Below are positions 51,401-59,893 of a stretch of 64,000 nt of DNA, piece after piece. Below the pieces are notes generated by a model. The model saw only the letters and a program-made list of their open reading frames with translations, was not told the origin of the DNA and made no database searches. A program made the position numbers and the translations under genes. This DNA is from Hyphomicrobium sp. (GTDB taxonomy: Bacteria; Pseudomonadota; Alphaproteobacteria; Rhizobiales; Hyphomicrobiaceae), in the NCBI RefSeq assembly GCF_019744875.1, contig NZ_JAIETU010000005.1, positions 372,001-436,000 on the forward strand, read 5' to 3'. Position 1 is the first letter of the stretch, and every line of letters begins with the position of its first letter.

Positions 51401-51972
51401 AGGGAGCCTTCGCGCAGCTCTTCAAGCTGCTTGGCGGACAGCACCTCGGAATCCGTCACGAGGCGCGCGGTGAGACGGGCAAGGCCGGTCTCGCCGTCGT
51501 GGTCGGGGTGGTAGGGCTTTTCGAGCGAGTGGACGATGCGGCGGAGATAGTAGTCGGCGTAGTTCGAGACGTCCGGCGTCATCTGCGCATAGCCGAAGTA
51601 AGCACGGCCTTCCCGATGCGCGGCGGTGCGAAGTGCGCGCAGAAGATGCGTCTTGCCCGCGCCGGACTGGCCATGAAACAGCAGGATGCGCGGCTGCGTG
51701 GCGGCACCCTGGCGGGCGCCCGTCGTGATCTCACGCAGGAGGTCTTCAAACTTGCGGCGCGCCTTCGCATGGACGGCCGGGACATCGACGGGATCGGCCC
51801 GCCAGATGTCGTCCTCCCATGTGATGCTGTGCTCAAAAGCCTGGGACAGCTTGTCGGTTGCCCCGGCTTCGACGACGTCCTGCTGCATGCTGCCTGCGGT
51901 CTCCAACGCGATCGTAACGGCGGGACGCAATCTTCCGAATAAAGAACAACTCTCGGAAGAAACCTCTGCCAA
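48490..51972 (-). CDS. Dual P-loop ATPase: N-terminal AAA/STAND-like and C-terminal HerA-like domain
   Basis: The 1160-residue protein has two ATPase modules. The first has Walker A GQSGAGKT (101-108) and a Walker B-like FSIDQVEDL. The second has GGSGSGKTT (about 752), IDRKGDLCSY, Walker B AVVMFDEADLYIP (about 1011) and the HerA/VirB4-like LATQSPGDLDYK with a following arginine-rich GRVRED. A middle region (about 480-700) matches nothing that I know. HerA-type motors pump DNA or work with nucleases, and fusion to a second NTPase is common in defence or conflict systems; the role here is unproven. The start is uncertain: TTG 51972 or ATG 51888. The partner gene ends 49 bases upstream, so the two are probably co-transcribed. 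Confidence 0.82.
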   Translation of the reverse strand: MAEVSSESCSLFGRLRPAVTIALETAGSMQQDVVEAGATDKLSQAFEHSITWEDDIWRADPVDVPAVHAKARRKFEDLLREITTGARQGAATQPRILLFHGQSGAGKTHLLRALRTAAHREGRAYFGYAQMTPDVSNYADYYLRRIVHSLEKPYHPDHDGETGLARLTARLVTDSEVLSAKQLEELREGSLSDEALATLVLRLADEIVASAKFRDLELDINIVRALLYLERKDPRIDQRVRQYLFARQLTPLAHQAVAALDPNTGEDRAFEIITALGTLMWTVERAAFVFSIDQVEDLRFFDDAEERFQKAARDLIQIANRLPNAIIIISVLEDFYGQVRGVLAQSYIDRIEKSGPVPLLETRTPEEARLIIAKRLEHLADQGGGLGFPDPAQYFGPEFFEEFGGLSTRRLLEHAQNRLRDKTSPQTDDEEPSDQGTWTSTLASVLGGIFGSADTGNDTSRPLSPSVDYRDAWERFQSASEAEIPSDENELMDVLTSALSLARDEWGGVIKLSVGRLEISDEVPGVDVRINHKSGHMSELRVFLCNRPTQGGGLKRQLDKVMPMIAGKSCMMLRASDYPPNKKNQTAQAFRKFREGGGRLFTIPIPEWERMMTVREFHAHYRNDPGFQAWFEDAKLLSNIIPIINILRLDLLGRTLPRTAREPEPFAETASAPATAAAPGARRENNALLPPPWSLNGESEEPLPANDDELPLSVILDETGLNGTSIFAGREVGGRSKPITLNMNVLKRHAAVLGGSGSGKTTLALCLIEQLLLKGIPAVLIDRKGDLCSYANPDVWRANDDEFGERRGEREKLADAIDVAVYTPGRSSGRPISITLLPNGINELPEHEQQLLANLSAAALGDMLHLKNSATHQKQSGTLSVALRILGSRHSREVTLADLILLLEDEDPELTDLTQRMDPSGRIRRDLVAQLDSLRHRNSALFEGGGESLRMESLLGLGPYTRDGRTRLSIIYTGFLGDNENILFWVSQFLSEALRFCQRNPNEELQAVVMFDEADLYIPANAKPATAEPLQSLLKRARSAGLGLMLATQSPGDLDYKSRDQITSWFIGRVREDTALRKLKAAFQSESGLDPAAVLPGQTVGEFHLVQEGLVRSMKAQRSLIEAEQVPFDRIEQLAHETKGQDERQLRLFDALRLSTARKS

Positions 51973-52021
51973 CCTCGAATAGACGTGCTTCCAATCGAAG
52001 AAAAAATGCCTTTCGGCCGCG

Positions 52022-53194
52022 CTAGTCTTCGACGCGAACGAAATGCCAAACGGTATTCTTGTAAGCTACGGCCGAGCTCTCGAGGTCCTTGATGGACTTC
52101 TTGTCCTTGAGGTCGGCATTGGCGAGAACAATGGCGCCAAGGCGGTGCGCCTCAGCCAGCATGCATTTGAACTCGATCTCGGAGACCTGCCAGGACGGCT
52201 CGGTCGTTCGAATCGCTTCCCATACGTGCGAGATAAACGCCTTGCGGCTGCCTGGCCAGCCCTCGGCGCGCGCGGCGGCTGCGGCTTTCACGGCGGTCGC
52301 AAACTGCCCAAGATCCGGGCGTTGGGGCTTAGGCTGCGCTTTTGCAGGGGCTGCGTCGTTGGCGACCGGCGCCATCGCCGGGGCCGGCTCGCTGACGCGA
52401 ACCGGCATGGCCGGGCGCTCGTCCGGGTTCGGAAGCTCCGCTGACCCCGCTTCGAGCGCGCGTGCGCCGAGGGTGCGCAGCACGCCCGTCCGCAGGCCTT
52501 CGAGCGTCGAGTCGCGGGCGCCGGCGTTTTCAGCGGCGAGCTCCGCGATGAGCTTGGCGTCGGTCGTGAAGGCGCGCGGGTTTTGTGACAACTGGCCGGC
52601 GAGCAGGCGGCCGGCCTTGGCGGAGAGCGACGAGCCTTTGCCGAAGCCCGCCTTGATGCGGTTGCCGAAGGCGCGCTCCAGCGCCAGCACGGCGAGCTGG
52701 GCGCGCAGTTTGGTGGGCGCGGCGTTCTTCTTGACCGACAGACCGAAGGCGTTCTGCACGATCATCGTGCGCAGGCCGTCGATACGCGCGAGCTGCTTCA
52801 GGCGGGCCGGCGTTTCCTTTTCGAGCCCGAGGCCCTTGGCGATGAGGGCGATGTCGCGCAGTTCGTCCCATGACGCCGGCCACGAAGGTGGCTCGGCCGC
52901 CTTGAGGCCCAGATAGCGGGCGGCGGCGCGGGCGCCCATCTCGGTTGCGGACAGGCGGTTCTTGTCCTCGGCGGCGAGGCCGCTGGCGACAAGCTGGGCG
53001 ATTTCCTTTTCCGCGAGGCGGCGCCAGTCGGCGGGCGATAGCTTGTGCGAAAACAAGGGCGCGAGGTCGGCTACGGCCTCGGCGCGCGTCGCGCCGCCAG
53101 TCGCGCTCACACGCACCAGGATCACGTGGCCAACGGCCGTCGCGCGTCCACGACGGGACGCAGCCATGGGGGCACCGCTGCTGAGCGCGGACAT
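52022..53194 (-). CDS. Uncharacterised 390-residue partner of the dual ATPase
   Basis: From ATG 53194 the protein has 390 residues. The start is strongly supported by AAGGAGG eight bases upstream (53204-53210 on the plus strand); the frame extends further upstream but has no comparable site. It is rich in Ala, Leu and Lys and mostly helical in appearance. A variable Ala/Pro-rich middle (about 265-305) separates an N-terminal part (residues 1-260) from a conserved-looking C-terminal part (WPGSRKAFISHVWEAI to the end). That C-terminal part could be a small winged-helix-like domain, but this is only an impression. No nuclease, protease or membrane motif is seen. It precedes the ATPase gene by 49 bases, suggesting a two-gene operon. 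Confidence 0.72.
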   Translation of the reverse strand: MSALSSGAPMAASRRGRATAVGHVILVRVSATGGATRAEAVADLAPLFSHKLSPADWRRLAEKEIAQLVASGLAAEDKNRLSATEMGARAAARYLGLKAAEPPSWPASWDELRDIALIAKGLGLEKETPARLKQLARIDGLRTMIVQNAFGLSVKKNAAPTKLRAQLAVLALERAFGNRIKAGFGKGSSLSAKAGRLLAGQLSQNPRAFTTDAKLIAELAAENAGARDSTLEGLRTGVLRTLGARALEAGSAELPNPDERPAMPVRVSEPAPAMAPVANDAAPAKAQPKPQRPDLGQFATAVKAAAAARAEGWPGSRKAFISHVWEAIRTTEPSWQVSEIEFKCMLAEAHRLGAIVLANADLKDKKSIKDLESSAVAYKNTVWHFVRVED

Positions 53195-53646
53195 CTTCGT
53201 ACGCCTCCTTCTCGGTGGGCCGCAGAGAGGGGGAAAAGCCAGACGCACGAATCACCGGCTCGATTCGGATAGTTTGCGGGAGAGAGCTTTGACTTCCAAG
53301 AGCTTCGGCGGCACGGCGCGAGGTATTTTCCAGCGTTGTAGATGCCGACTTCGGGAAAGCCCAAACCAAGCGCCTACTCGGCTCTACAACACCCGCGTTT
53401 TGACGCGTGAGTGCCGCATTCACGACACGTTCATTGGCAAAATTGTAGTTGGGATCAGGGGGGCACGTACCCTTCCGGCAACGTTCGTCATGTCGACACT
53501 CGTCATCTCGATGCTGTGCCGGATCAGTCCGTTTCCGTCTCCTGGCCCGTATCCTGGGGGTCTCCCTGTTAGTCTTAACGCCGGGTTAACTGGTTGCTGC
53601 GATGGTCGCTAACAGAACCGCGCGTCCACTTGCGGGAGTTACGGGA
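53195..53646. promoter_or_regulatory. Divergent intergenic region with promoters for the ATPase cassette and the CAP lipoprotein
   Basis: This 450-base region separates two divergent genes. It holds the ribosome-binding site of the 390-residue protein at one end and a CtrA-type motif near the other. Open frames inside it show no coding features. I see no RNA gene. Confidence 0.5.
53575..53589 (+). promoter_or_regulatory. Perfect CtrA-type binding motif TTAA-N7-TTAA
   Basis: The sequence TTAACGCCGGGTTAA has the exact half-site spacing of the alphaproteobacterial cell-cycle regulator CtrA. It lies 57 bases before the ATG of the CAP-domain lipoprotein gene, a normal place for a promoter-proximal operator. 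A TTAA-N7-TTAA match is uncommon in GC-rich DNA, but one site alone does not prove binding. Confidence 0.6.
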
Positions 53647-54336
53647 ATGTATCGCGTCACCCTTCGGCTTCTCCTCATCGCCACCCTCGGCGCAAGCCTG
53701 TCGGCTTGCAGCCTCAACACGGGCGGCGTCTCCTCCGGCTTCAACGATCTCGGCGGTACGACTGCCTCAATCGATCCGCTTAGCGGATCGCGGGAGCAGA
53801 CGTCGACCGGCTCCATCGACCGCACGCCTCGCGCGGCGGCCAAGGGCACGCAGGTCGCGGCTTACTCGCCCGACAAGGCGCCCTCCGGATCGTACGAAAA
53901 AGCGCCTGCGGGGGCGCTCGCCGATCGCGACTATTCGTCGACCAGCCTCGATCCCGAGATGGCGCGCGACCTGATCAATCAGTATCGCCACGACAACGGG
54001 CTCAAGCCGCTGCGGCTCAATGCGACCCTGTCGGAAGCCGCCAAGGGCCATAGCCGCGATCTCGCCAAGTGGGACCGCATCTCGCACTACGGCTCGGACG
54101 GCTCCAACCCCTGGGATCGCGTCAAGCGCACCGGCTACAAGCCGCGTCTTGCGGCCGAGAACGTCGGCACCGGGCAGGTCTCGTTCAAGGAAGTTCTCAA
54201 GGGCTGGAAGGAAAGCCCCGGCCACAACAAGAACCTGCTGCTCGCGGATGCGAGCGAGATGGGCCTCGCCCTCGTGCAGGATCCCAAGACGGAGTTCAAA
54301 TCGTTCTGGACGCTCGTCATCGGCGCGCCGATGTAG
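53647..54336 (+). CDS. CAP-domain (SCP/PR-1-like) lipoprotein
   Basis: The 229-residue protein begins with a lipoprotein signal MYRVTLRLLLIATLGASLSAC, with the lipobox ending at C21. A Ser/Thr/Pro-rich spacer follows to about residue 95. The CAP domain (about 104-225) has a histidine in EAAKGHSRDLAKW, a second in ISHYGSDGS, the conserved AENVGTG, and WKESPGHNKNLL. Bacterial CAP proteins are secreted and often linked to the cell envelope; their biochemical role is mostly unknown. ATG 53647 is chosen because it gives a proper signal peptide and follows GGGAG; a GTG/ATG further upstream would spoil the signal. It is convergent with the phytase-like gene (3-base gap). Confidence 0.88.
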   Translation: MYRVTLRLLLIATLGASLSACSLNTGGVSSGFNDLGGTTASIDPLSGSREQTSTGSIDRTPRAAAKGTQVAAYSPDKAPSGSYEKAPAGALADRDYSSTSLDPEMARDLINQYRHDNGLKPLRLNATLSEAAKGHSRDLAKWDRISHYGSDGSNPWDRVKRTGYKPRLAAENVGTGQVSFKEVLKGWKESPGHNKNLLLADASEMGLALVQDPKTEFKSFWTLVIGAPM

Positions 54337-54339
54337 GCT

Positions 54340-55461
54340 TCACGGCTTCGGCTTCTTGGCCTCAGTTTCCGACGGCGCGGCCTCTTCTGGAGCCCGCGCC
54401 GTTTTCGTTTCGGTGAGCGCGAACTGCAGCAGCACCGTGCGTTGCAGGAACCGGTTGAAGTTGTCGTCCGAGATCAGCGTCAGGATGGTTTCCCCGGCCT
54501 CGGTCTCGCTGACGGCCAGGCCTTCGAGATTGTCGATTTCCTGAGACGTGTCGGCTTCGAGCAGCACGTCTCCCGTCGCGGTCGCGCCGGGCTTGATGGC
54601 GTCGGCCGGCAGAAGGCGCAGCCGGATGCGCAGCCCTTCGAGCCAGCGGAAGCGGCGCTCGACCAGCACCACCCTGCCGTCGGACAGGCTTGCGGCATCG
54701 GTGATGCTGAAGCCCCCGAGGCCCGCGACGGTAAATCCGCGCGGCACGCCGCCGATCCAGATCCAGCCGCGATGCAGCTTCTCGCCGCGCAACGGATTTT
54801 CAGCGAACCCGACGAGCGCGCCCTTGCGCGGTCCTCCCGCCAGCACGGTGAGGCTTTCGAAGCCATCCATGCGCATGCGTGACGCCTCTGCCGGCAGCGT
54901 CAGATAGGACTTCGGCGGGCCGATGCCCTTCGGCGAGATGTCGAACACGCCGATGCGGTCGTGCTGCTCGAAGGCGATGTAGGCCGTGCCCTTGGCTGGC
55001 GATCCGCTGGCGATGGCAATCGCTTCGGCGTCCCGGTCGCGCGCGCGGGTGAGCGGCTTGCCCTTGATGGCCTTGAGCGCGCCGATGCGCGCCGAACGCA
55101 AACCCTTGAGGCGCTCGGCGTCGTAGTCGACCTCGGCCGTCATCCAGAGACCAGCATCCGATACGGACACCAGGCTCTTGCCGTCGCGAGAGAGCGCAAG
55201 TCCGGACCAGCCGCCGAAGTTTTTCGAGGGCGACGTCAGCACCAGGCCGCCGCGCCAATCGAGACGCGCGTTGACGAACGGCGTGCCGTTCTTCGCGAAG
55301 GTCGCGATCGGGCGGGCATTGATCTCGATCGCGTGAGGCGAGATCGTCGTGGTGTCGGGCTTCCATTGTGCCGCGACCGGCGATGCGACGAGCATGGCTG
55401 CCGCCGTCACAACGTTCGCTATGCGGCGTGTGCGCACCGGCTTCAGGCGGTCCATCAGCAT
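54340..55461 (-). CDS. Secreted esterase-like/phytase-like beta-propeller protein
   Basis: The 373-residue protein has an N-terminal signal peptide (about 1-31, ending SPVAA before QW). It then shows the layout of the 'esterase-like activity of phytase' family: FGGWSGLALSRDGKSLVSVSDAGLW, RDAEAIAIA, FESLTVL, and EIDNLEGLAVSETEAGETILTLISDDNFN near the C-terminus. Acidic residues in these strands may bind metal. The substrate is unknown; phytate is not implied. The last ~25 residues are Ala/Glu/Lys-rich and probably disordered. The start is one of three nearby ATGs. It is probably periplasmic. Confidence 0.85.
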   Translation of the reverse strand: MLMDRLKPVRTRRIANVVTAAAMLVASPVAAQWKPDTTTISPHAIEINARPIATFAKNGTPFVNARLDWRGGLVLTSPSKNFGGWSGLALSRDGKSLVSVSDAGLWMTAEVDYDAERLKGLRSARIGALKAIKGKPLTRARDRDAEAIAIASGSPAKGTAYIAFEQHDRIGVFDISPKGIGPPKSYLTLPAEASRMRMDGFESLTVLAGGPRKGALVGFAENPLRGEKLHRGWIWIGGVPRGFTVAGLGGFSITDAASLSDGRVVLVERRFRWLEGLRIRLRLLPADAIKPGATATGDVLLEADTSQEIDNLEGLAVSETEAGETILTLISDDNFNRFLQRTVLLQFALTETKTARAPEEAAPSETEAKKPKP

Positions 55462-55499
55462 CCCATCGCAGACCCAGGAGGATAGAATGTGGCCCAGAC

Positions 55500-57395
55500 T
55501 TAAGGCGCTTTCGCGTTGGCGCGGCGCGGCCGGCGGCGGCCTGCGCCGGGCTGAACCTTCGGTTCTTCCTCAAACAGCTCGACGAGCTTGTCGGTCATCG
55601 CGCCAGCAAGCTCGCCGGGGTCCGAAATCGTCACCGCGCGCGCGTAGTAGCGGGTGACGTCGTGGCCGATGCCGATGGCGATGAGCTCCACGGGAGAGCG
55701 CGTCTCGATCTCCTCGATGACCTTGCGCAGATGCTGCTCGAGGTAGCTGCCGGAGTTCACCGACAGCGTGGAATCGTCCACCGGCGCGCCGTCCGAGATC
55801 ATCATCAGGATGCGGCGCTGCTCCGGGCGCGCCATCAGCCGCTGATAGGCCCAGGCGAGAGCTTCGCCGTCGATGTTTTCCTTCAAGAGACCTTCGCGCA
55901 TCATGAGTGCGAGCGAGCGCTTGGCGCGGCGCCAGGGCGCGTCGGCCGTCTTGTAGATGATGTGGCGCAGATCGTTGAGGCGGCCGGGTGAGCCGGGCTT
56001 GCCGGCGGCGAGCCAATCCTCGCGCGCCTGCCCGCCCTTCCAGGCGCGGGTGGTGAAGCCCAGGATCTCGACCTTGACGCCGCAGCGCTCCAGCGTGCGC
56101 GCGAGAATATCGGCGCAGCAGGCCGCAACCATGATGGGGCGGCCGCGCATCGATCCCGAGTTGTCGAGCAGCAGCGTGACGACGGTGTCGCGGAAATCGG
56201 TGTCGCGCTCGCGCTTGAACGAGAGCGCGTGCATGGGATCGGTGATGATGCGCGTCAGGCGCGCGGCGTCGAGCGCGCCCTCTTCCAGGTCGAAATCCCA
56301 GGCGCGGTTCTGCTGGGCAAGCAGGCGGCGTTGCAGGCGATTGGCGAGACGCGCGACAACGCTCGAAAGCGCCTTCAGCTCCTTATCAAGGAAGGTGCGC
56401 AGCCGCTCCAATTCTTCGGGCGTAGAGATCTGCTCGGCGCCGACCTCCTCGTCGTGGGCGCGCGTGTAGACCTTGTAGCCAAAGTTCTCGGGATCATCGA
56501 GCACCGAGGTGTTGGGACGCCACGGCTCGGTGGCTTCGATCGCTTCGGGATCTCCGTCGTCGCTCTCGAAATCGTCGGGGTCGGGAAGCTCGGCGGCGCT
56601 GGTCGATTCACCGGCGTCACCTTCCTGCTCATCCTGCTCCTGGTCCTGCTCGCCGCCCTCGGCGCCGTCGTCTTCGCTCTCGGCCTCGGCCTCGCCGCCC
56701 AGCGGCTCTTCCTCGGTCGTCTCCTCGGTTTCTTCCGAATGGCCCTCAGCCAGATTTTCGGCGAGGTCGAGCGACTGCAAGAGATCTCGGATCAGGCGGC
56801 CGAACGCTTCCTGGTTTTCGGCCGTGTCCTTCATGCGGCGGAACACCTGCTCGCCGCACTGCTCGATGTGGGGACGCCAGATGTCGACGAGGGCGCGCGC
56901 GGTGTCGGGCGGCGCCTGGCCCGTCAGGCGCTCGCGCACGAGAAGGGCGAGGGCATTGCCGATCGGCGCGTCGGCGCGATCCGTGATGCGATCGAAACGG
57001 CCGTGGGCGTATTCATCCTCGCACTTGGCGGTGAGGTTGTCGGCCATGCCGCTCATGCGATTGGAGCCCAGCGCTTCGACGCGGGCGCGCTCCATGGCCT
57101 CGAACACCTCGCGGGCGGGACCGGCGGGCGGGGCCAGCTTCCGGTGCACGGCCTCGTCATGGCAGGCGGCCGTGAGCGCGAGGCTGTCGGCCCAACCGCG
57201 CAGCACCGCGATTTCACCCGCAGTCGGCACGCGCGACGGCTCGGCGAGGCGCACGACCTTGCCTTCGAGCGCGGGCTTGCCGCCGCCGTAGGTGACTTCG
57301 ATCTCGCCGTCGCCGGCAATGGCGCGCACGGCGAGGCCGAGCACGCGCTTCAGCGGCTCGGACGGGGCTTCCTTGCGTTTCTGATTTTGCGTCAT
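55500..57395 (-). CDS. cobT: Cobaltochelatase subunit CobT
   Basis: The 631-residue protein is the subunit of aerobic cobaltochelatase that inserts Co(II) into hydrogenobyrinic acid a,c-diamide together with CobN and CobS. The N-terminal region (to about 215) is followed by a very acidic stretch (about 215-300, many Glu/Asp). A C-terminal von Willebrand A-type domain carries the metal-ion-dependent adhesion motif DNSGSMRG near residue 409 and [10 protein letters not shown]. Length equals that of characterised CobT proteins. ATG 57395 is chosen since it overlaps the stop of the small membrane protein (ATGA); the upstream extension is not family-like. cobN is not in the window. Confidence 0.94.
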   Translation of the reverse strand: MTQNQKRKEAPSEPLKRVLGLAVRAIAGDGEIEVTYGGGKPALEGKVVRLAEPSRVPTAGEIAVLRGWADSLALTAACHDEAVHRKLAPPAGPAREVFEAMERARVEALGSNRMSGMADNLTAKCEDEYAHGRFDRITDRADAPIGNALALLVRERLTGQAPPDTARALVDIWRPHIEQCGEQVFRRMKDTAENQEAFGRLIRDLLQSLDLAENLAEGHSEETEETTEEEPLGGEAEAESEDDGAEGGEQDQEQDEQEGDAGESTSAAELPDPDDFESDDGDPEAIEATEPWRPNTSVLDDPENFGYKVYTRAHDEEVGAEQISTPEELERLRTFLDKELKALSSVVARLANRLQRRLLAQQNRAWDFDLEEGALDAARLTRIITDPMHALSFKRERDTDFRDTVVTLLLDNSGSMRGRPIMVAACCADILARTLERCGVKVEILGFTTRAWKGGQAREDWLAAGKPGSPGRLNDLRHIIYKTADAPWRRAKRSLALMMREGLLKENIDGEALAWAYQRLMARPEQRRILMMISDGAPVDDSTLSVNSGSYLEQHLRKVIEEIETRSPVELIAIGIGHDVTRYYARAVTISDPGELAGAMTDKLVELFEEEPKVQPGAGRRRPRRANAKAP

Positions 57396-57709
57396 AGCGA
57401 CTTGCCGCGCTCGCGCCGGAGAACGCGCTTCCATTCCGCGTCCTCCACCAGCTCGCGCGCTTCGAGGTTGCCCTGGCGGACTTTGAGGAGGGCGAGGCCG
57501 AGACCGGCCATTGCTCCGGAGAGACCGCCTGCGATCGAACTCCAGGTTTCGGAGCTTCCCGGCACGAGGACGAGGAGCAGAATGGCGAAGACCACCGATC
57601 CGAATGCGGCGCCGACAACCGTCAGCAGGGCCGCGAACAGGATCGCACCGCGCCGGCCGGTGTAGCCGGCGGCGACCAATGCCTCGCGACGCTCGCGATC
57701 CTCATCCAT
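57392..57709 (-). CDS. Small two-helix membrane protein between cobS and cobT
   Basis: The 105-residue protein starts at ATG 57709 ([16 protein letters not shown]). The frame extends upstream but into the end of cobS. It has two hydrophobic stretches, roughly [24 protein letters not shown] in two parts and [17 protein letters not shown], with a charged C-terminus. No family is recognised. It lies 25 bases after cobS, and its stop overlaps the cobT start, so it is translated with the chelatase subunits. Its role may be structural or only positional. Confidence 0.75.
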   Translation of the reverse strand: MDEDRERREALVAAGYTGRRGAILFAALLTVVGAAFGSVVFAILLLVLVPGSSETWSSIAGGLSGAMAGLGLALLKVRQGNLEARELVEDAEWKRVLRRERGKSL

Positions 57710-57734
57710 GACGGCGGAACCCACGCTTCTCGCC

Positions 57735-58733
57735 TCAGCCGAGCGCGACGTTGGCTGCGCTCTCCGGCAACTCTTCTCCGAACGAGCGCTGGTAGAACTC
57801 CGCCACGAGGGGGCGTTCGAGCTCATCGCACTTGTTCAGGAAGGTGAGGCGGAAGGCGAAGCCGATGTCGTTGAAGATCTCCGCGTTCTCCGCCCACGTC
57901 ATGACGGTGCGCGGGCTCATGACGGTGGAGAGGTCGCCGTTGATGAAGGCCTGGCGCGTGAGGTCGGCCACACGCACCATGCTCGACACCTGCTTGCGCT
58001 TGGCGTCCGTCTTGTTCCACGACTTCACCTTCGACAGCACGATGCGTGCCTCGTCGTCGTGCGGCAGATAGTTCAGCGTGGCGACGATGGACCAGCGGTC
58101 CATCTGGCCCTGATTGATCTGCTGCGTGCCGTGATAAAGGCCGGACGTGTCGCCGAGGCCGATGGTGTTGGTGGTGGCGAACAGGCGGAAGGCCTGATGC
58201 GGGCGAATGACCTTCGACTGGTCGAGCAGGGTCAGGCGGCCCGAGACCTCCAGCACGCGCTGGATGACGAACATCACGTCCGGGCGGCCGGCGTCGTACT
58301 CGTCGAACACGAGCGCGGTGTTGGACTGCAGCGCGAACGGCAGAATGCCCTCGCGGAATTCCGTGACCTGCTTGCCATCCTTGAGGACGATCGCGTCCTT
58401 GCCGACGAGATCGATGCGCGAAACGTGGCTGTCGAGGTTGACGCGGATGCACGGCCAGTTGAGGCGCGCCGCGACCTGCTCGATGTGGGTCGATTTGCCG
58501 GTGCCGTGATAGCCCTGGATCATGACGCGGCGGTTGTATTTGAAGCCTGCCAGGATCGCGAGCGTGACCTCCCGGTTGAAGAGATAGTCCGGATCGAGAT
58601 CCGGCACGTGGTCGTCCGCCTTGGAATAGGCCGGCACTTCGAGATCGGAGTCGATCCCGAACACCTGACGAACCGAGAGCTTCATGTCGGGGAGGCCGGA
58701 GGAGGCCGGGGCAGTGCTGGTTTGCGCGCGCAT
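57735..58733 (-). CDS. cobS: Cobaltochelatase subunit CobS (AAA+ ATPase)
   Basis: The 332-residue protein is the AAA+ ATPase that forms a ring with CobT in cobaltochelatase. Visible features are the N-terminal [15 protein letters not shown], Walker [10 protein letters not shown] (74-82), Walker [11 protein letters not shown], and the sensor region [17 protein letters not shown] that is characteristic of CobS. ATP hydrolysis drives cobalt insertion by CobN. It is the first gene of the cobS-(membrane protein)-cobT unit. The 155 bases up to the J-domain gene contain nothing that I recognise except the probable promoter. Confidence 0.95.
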   Translation of the reverse strand: MRAQTSTAPASSGLPDMKLSVRQVFGIDSDLEVPAYSKADDHVPDLDPDYLFNREVTLAILAGFKYNRRVMIQGYHGTGKSTHIEQVAARLNWPCIRVNLDSHVSRIDLVGKDAIVLKDGKQVTEFREGILPFALQSNTALVFDEYDAGRPDVMFVIQRVLEVSGRLTLLDQSKVIRPHQAFRLFATTNTIGLGDTSGLYHGTQQINQGQMDRWSIVATLNYLPHDDEARIVLSKVKSWNKTDAKRKQVSSMVRVADLTRQAFINGDLSTVMSPRTVMTWAENAEIFNDIGFAFRLTFLNKCDELERPLVAEFYQRSFGEELPESAANVALG

Positions 58734-58888
58734 TGAGACCCTAAATCGGCAATTGAGGCATCCGAGACTTGGTTCGGACGGGCTGGTTCAGGGCGCTCTA
58801 GTCTTCGCCAACGGCAAAGAGGCCCGGGGAGGTTCTGGCGGAGGTCCGATCCGGCGCAGCAAGCTGCCGCGCTCGCCGTCGGAAGGGC

Positions 58889-59518
58889 TCAGACGAGTCC
58901 CGCCTTCTTGAGATAGTTATAGGCTTGGATAATTTCACGCAACGTGTCCGCAGACCGCGTGTCCCCGCCATTCGCGTCCGGATGGTGCCGCTTAACCAAC
59001 TCCTTGAACCGAGCCTTGATTTCGGCCTTCGTCGCGGTCTCGGTCAGATGTAGCGCATCGAGGGACTTGCGCTCGATCGGCTTCAGCACCCGGCGGCGCT
59101 CGACGGGCTCCTCGCGACCCTTGCGCGGGCGCTCGGTAAACAGGCCGTGCGGGTCCTGGTCGCCGCCGCCCCGGGCCTTGCCGCCGGTGGGGGCGCCTTC
59201 GCTGGTGCCGTGCGCCCACGAGTTCGCGCCCACCTTCCAGGTCGGGCGGTGGCCGGTGATGGCGTCCTTCTGGAAATCGCTCACCTCGGCATCGCTCATG
59301 CCGTCAAAATAGTTGTAGGCGGCATTGTATTCGCGCACATGGTCGACGCAGAACGCGAAGTACTCGCCGTCGCGGCCACGGCCCATCGGCGCGCGGTGCG
59401 GAGCCGGGCGATCACACCCCTTCCACTGGCAGGTGGGGTACTGTTGCTTGGACTTCTCTTCAGCCGCGCGTTTCGGGCCGACGCGGATCGAATCGAAGTA
59501 TTTCGAATTGAGTTTCAT
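58889..59518 (-). CDS. J-domain protein with C-terminal DnaJ domain
   Basis: The 209-residue protein has its J domain at the C-terminus (about 150-209): DALHLTETATKAEIKARFKE, then the HPD motif (H179-P180-D181) and REIIQAYNYLKK. The N-terminal part has C30, C35, C57 and H60, which could bind zinc. This layout is typical of an alphaproteobacterial family encoded beside bolA. It should stimulate an Hsp70 such as DnaK or HscA; the client is unknown. ATG 59518 (MKLNSKYFDS) is chosen over the upstream ATG for its family-like start. It is divergent from bolA. Confidence 0.9.
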   Translation of the reverse strand: MKLNSKYFDSIRVGPKRAAEEKSKQQYPTCQWKGCDRPAPHRAPMGRGRDGEYFAFCVDHVREYNAAYNYFDGMSDAEVSDFQKDAITGHRPTWKVGANSWAHGTSEGAPTGGKARGGGDQDPHGLFTERPRKGREEPVERRRVLKPIERKSLDALHLTETATKAEIKARFKELVKRHHPDANGGDTRSADTLREIIQAYNYLKKAGLV

Positions 59519-59617
59519 GGCTTGGATTATGATCCGCTCGACACCGTCGCACAAGACGAACGCGGCAACGCCATTGCCACATCTCGATCCGTCCGCCTCT
59601 CAATGAAAGGATGCTCT

Positions 59618-59893
59618 ATGTCAGCGGAAGCGCGCTTGCGCGAAAAGCTCATGGTGGCCCTCGAACCTACTCGTCTCGACATTGTGAACGAAAGCGAGCT
59701 GCACGCGGGCCATCGCTCGTCGCCGAACACCGGCGAGAGCCATTTCCGGATTCTCATCGTGTCACCTCGTTTCGCGGGAGTTTCGCGCGTCGGCCGCCAT
59801 CGCCTCGTCAACGAGGCGATCGCGGACGAACTGTCCGGGCGCATCCACGCACTCGCGCTGTCGACTTATGCGCCCGGCGAAAGCTTGGGATAG
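59618..59893 (+). CDS. bolA: BolA family protein
   Basis: The 91-residue protein has the BolA fold signature: NESELHAGHRSS, then ESHFRILIVSPRF with H42, and RHRLVNEAIADEL in the recognition-helix position. BolA proteins pair with monothiol glutaredoxins in iron-sulfur handling and can act as DNA-binding regulators. ATG 59618 is preferred because AAAGGA lies about seven bases upstream; ATG 59603 is a possible longer start. Its 3' end overlaps the convergent flavoprotein gene by 28 bases. Confidence 0.92.
   Translation: MSAEARLREKLMVALEPTRLDIVNESELHAGHRSSPNTGESHFRILIVSPRFAGVSRVGRHRLVNEAIADELSGRIHALALSTYAPGESLG

Noticed and set aside
56229-57665. 478-residue plus-strand frame opposite cobT
   Set aside because: It is a shadow of cobT and the small membrane protein gene; no family resemblance.
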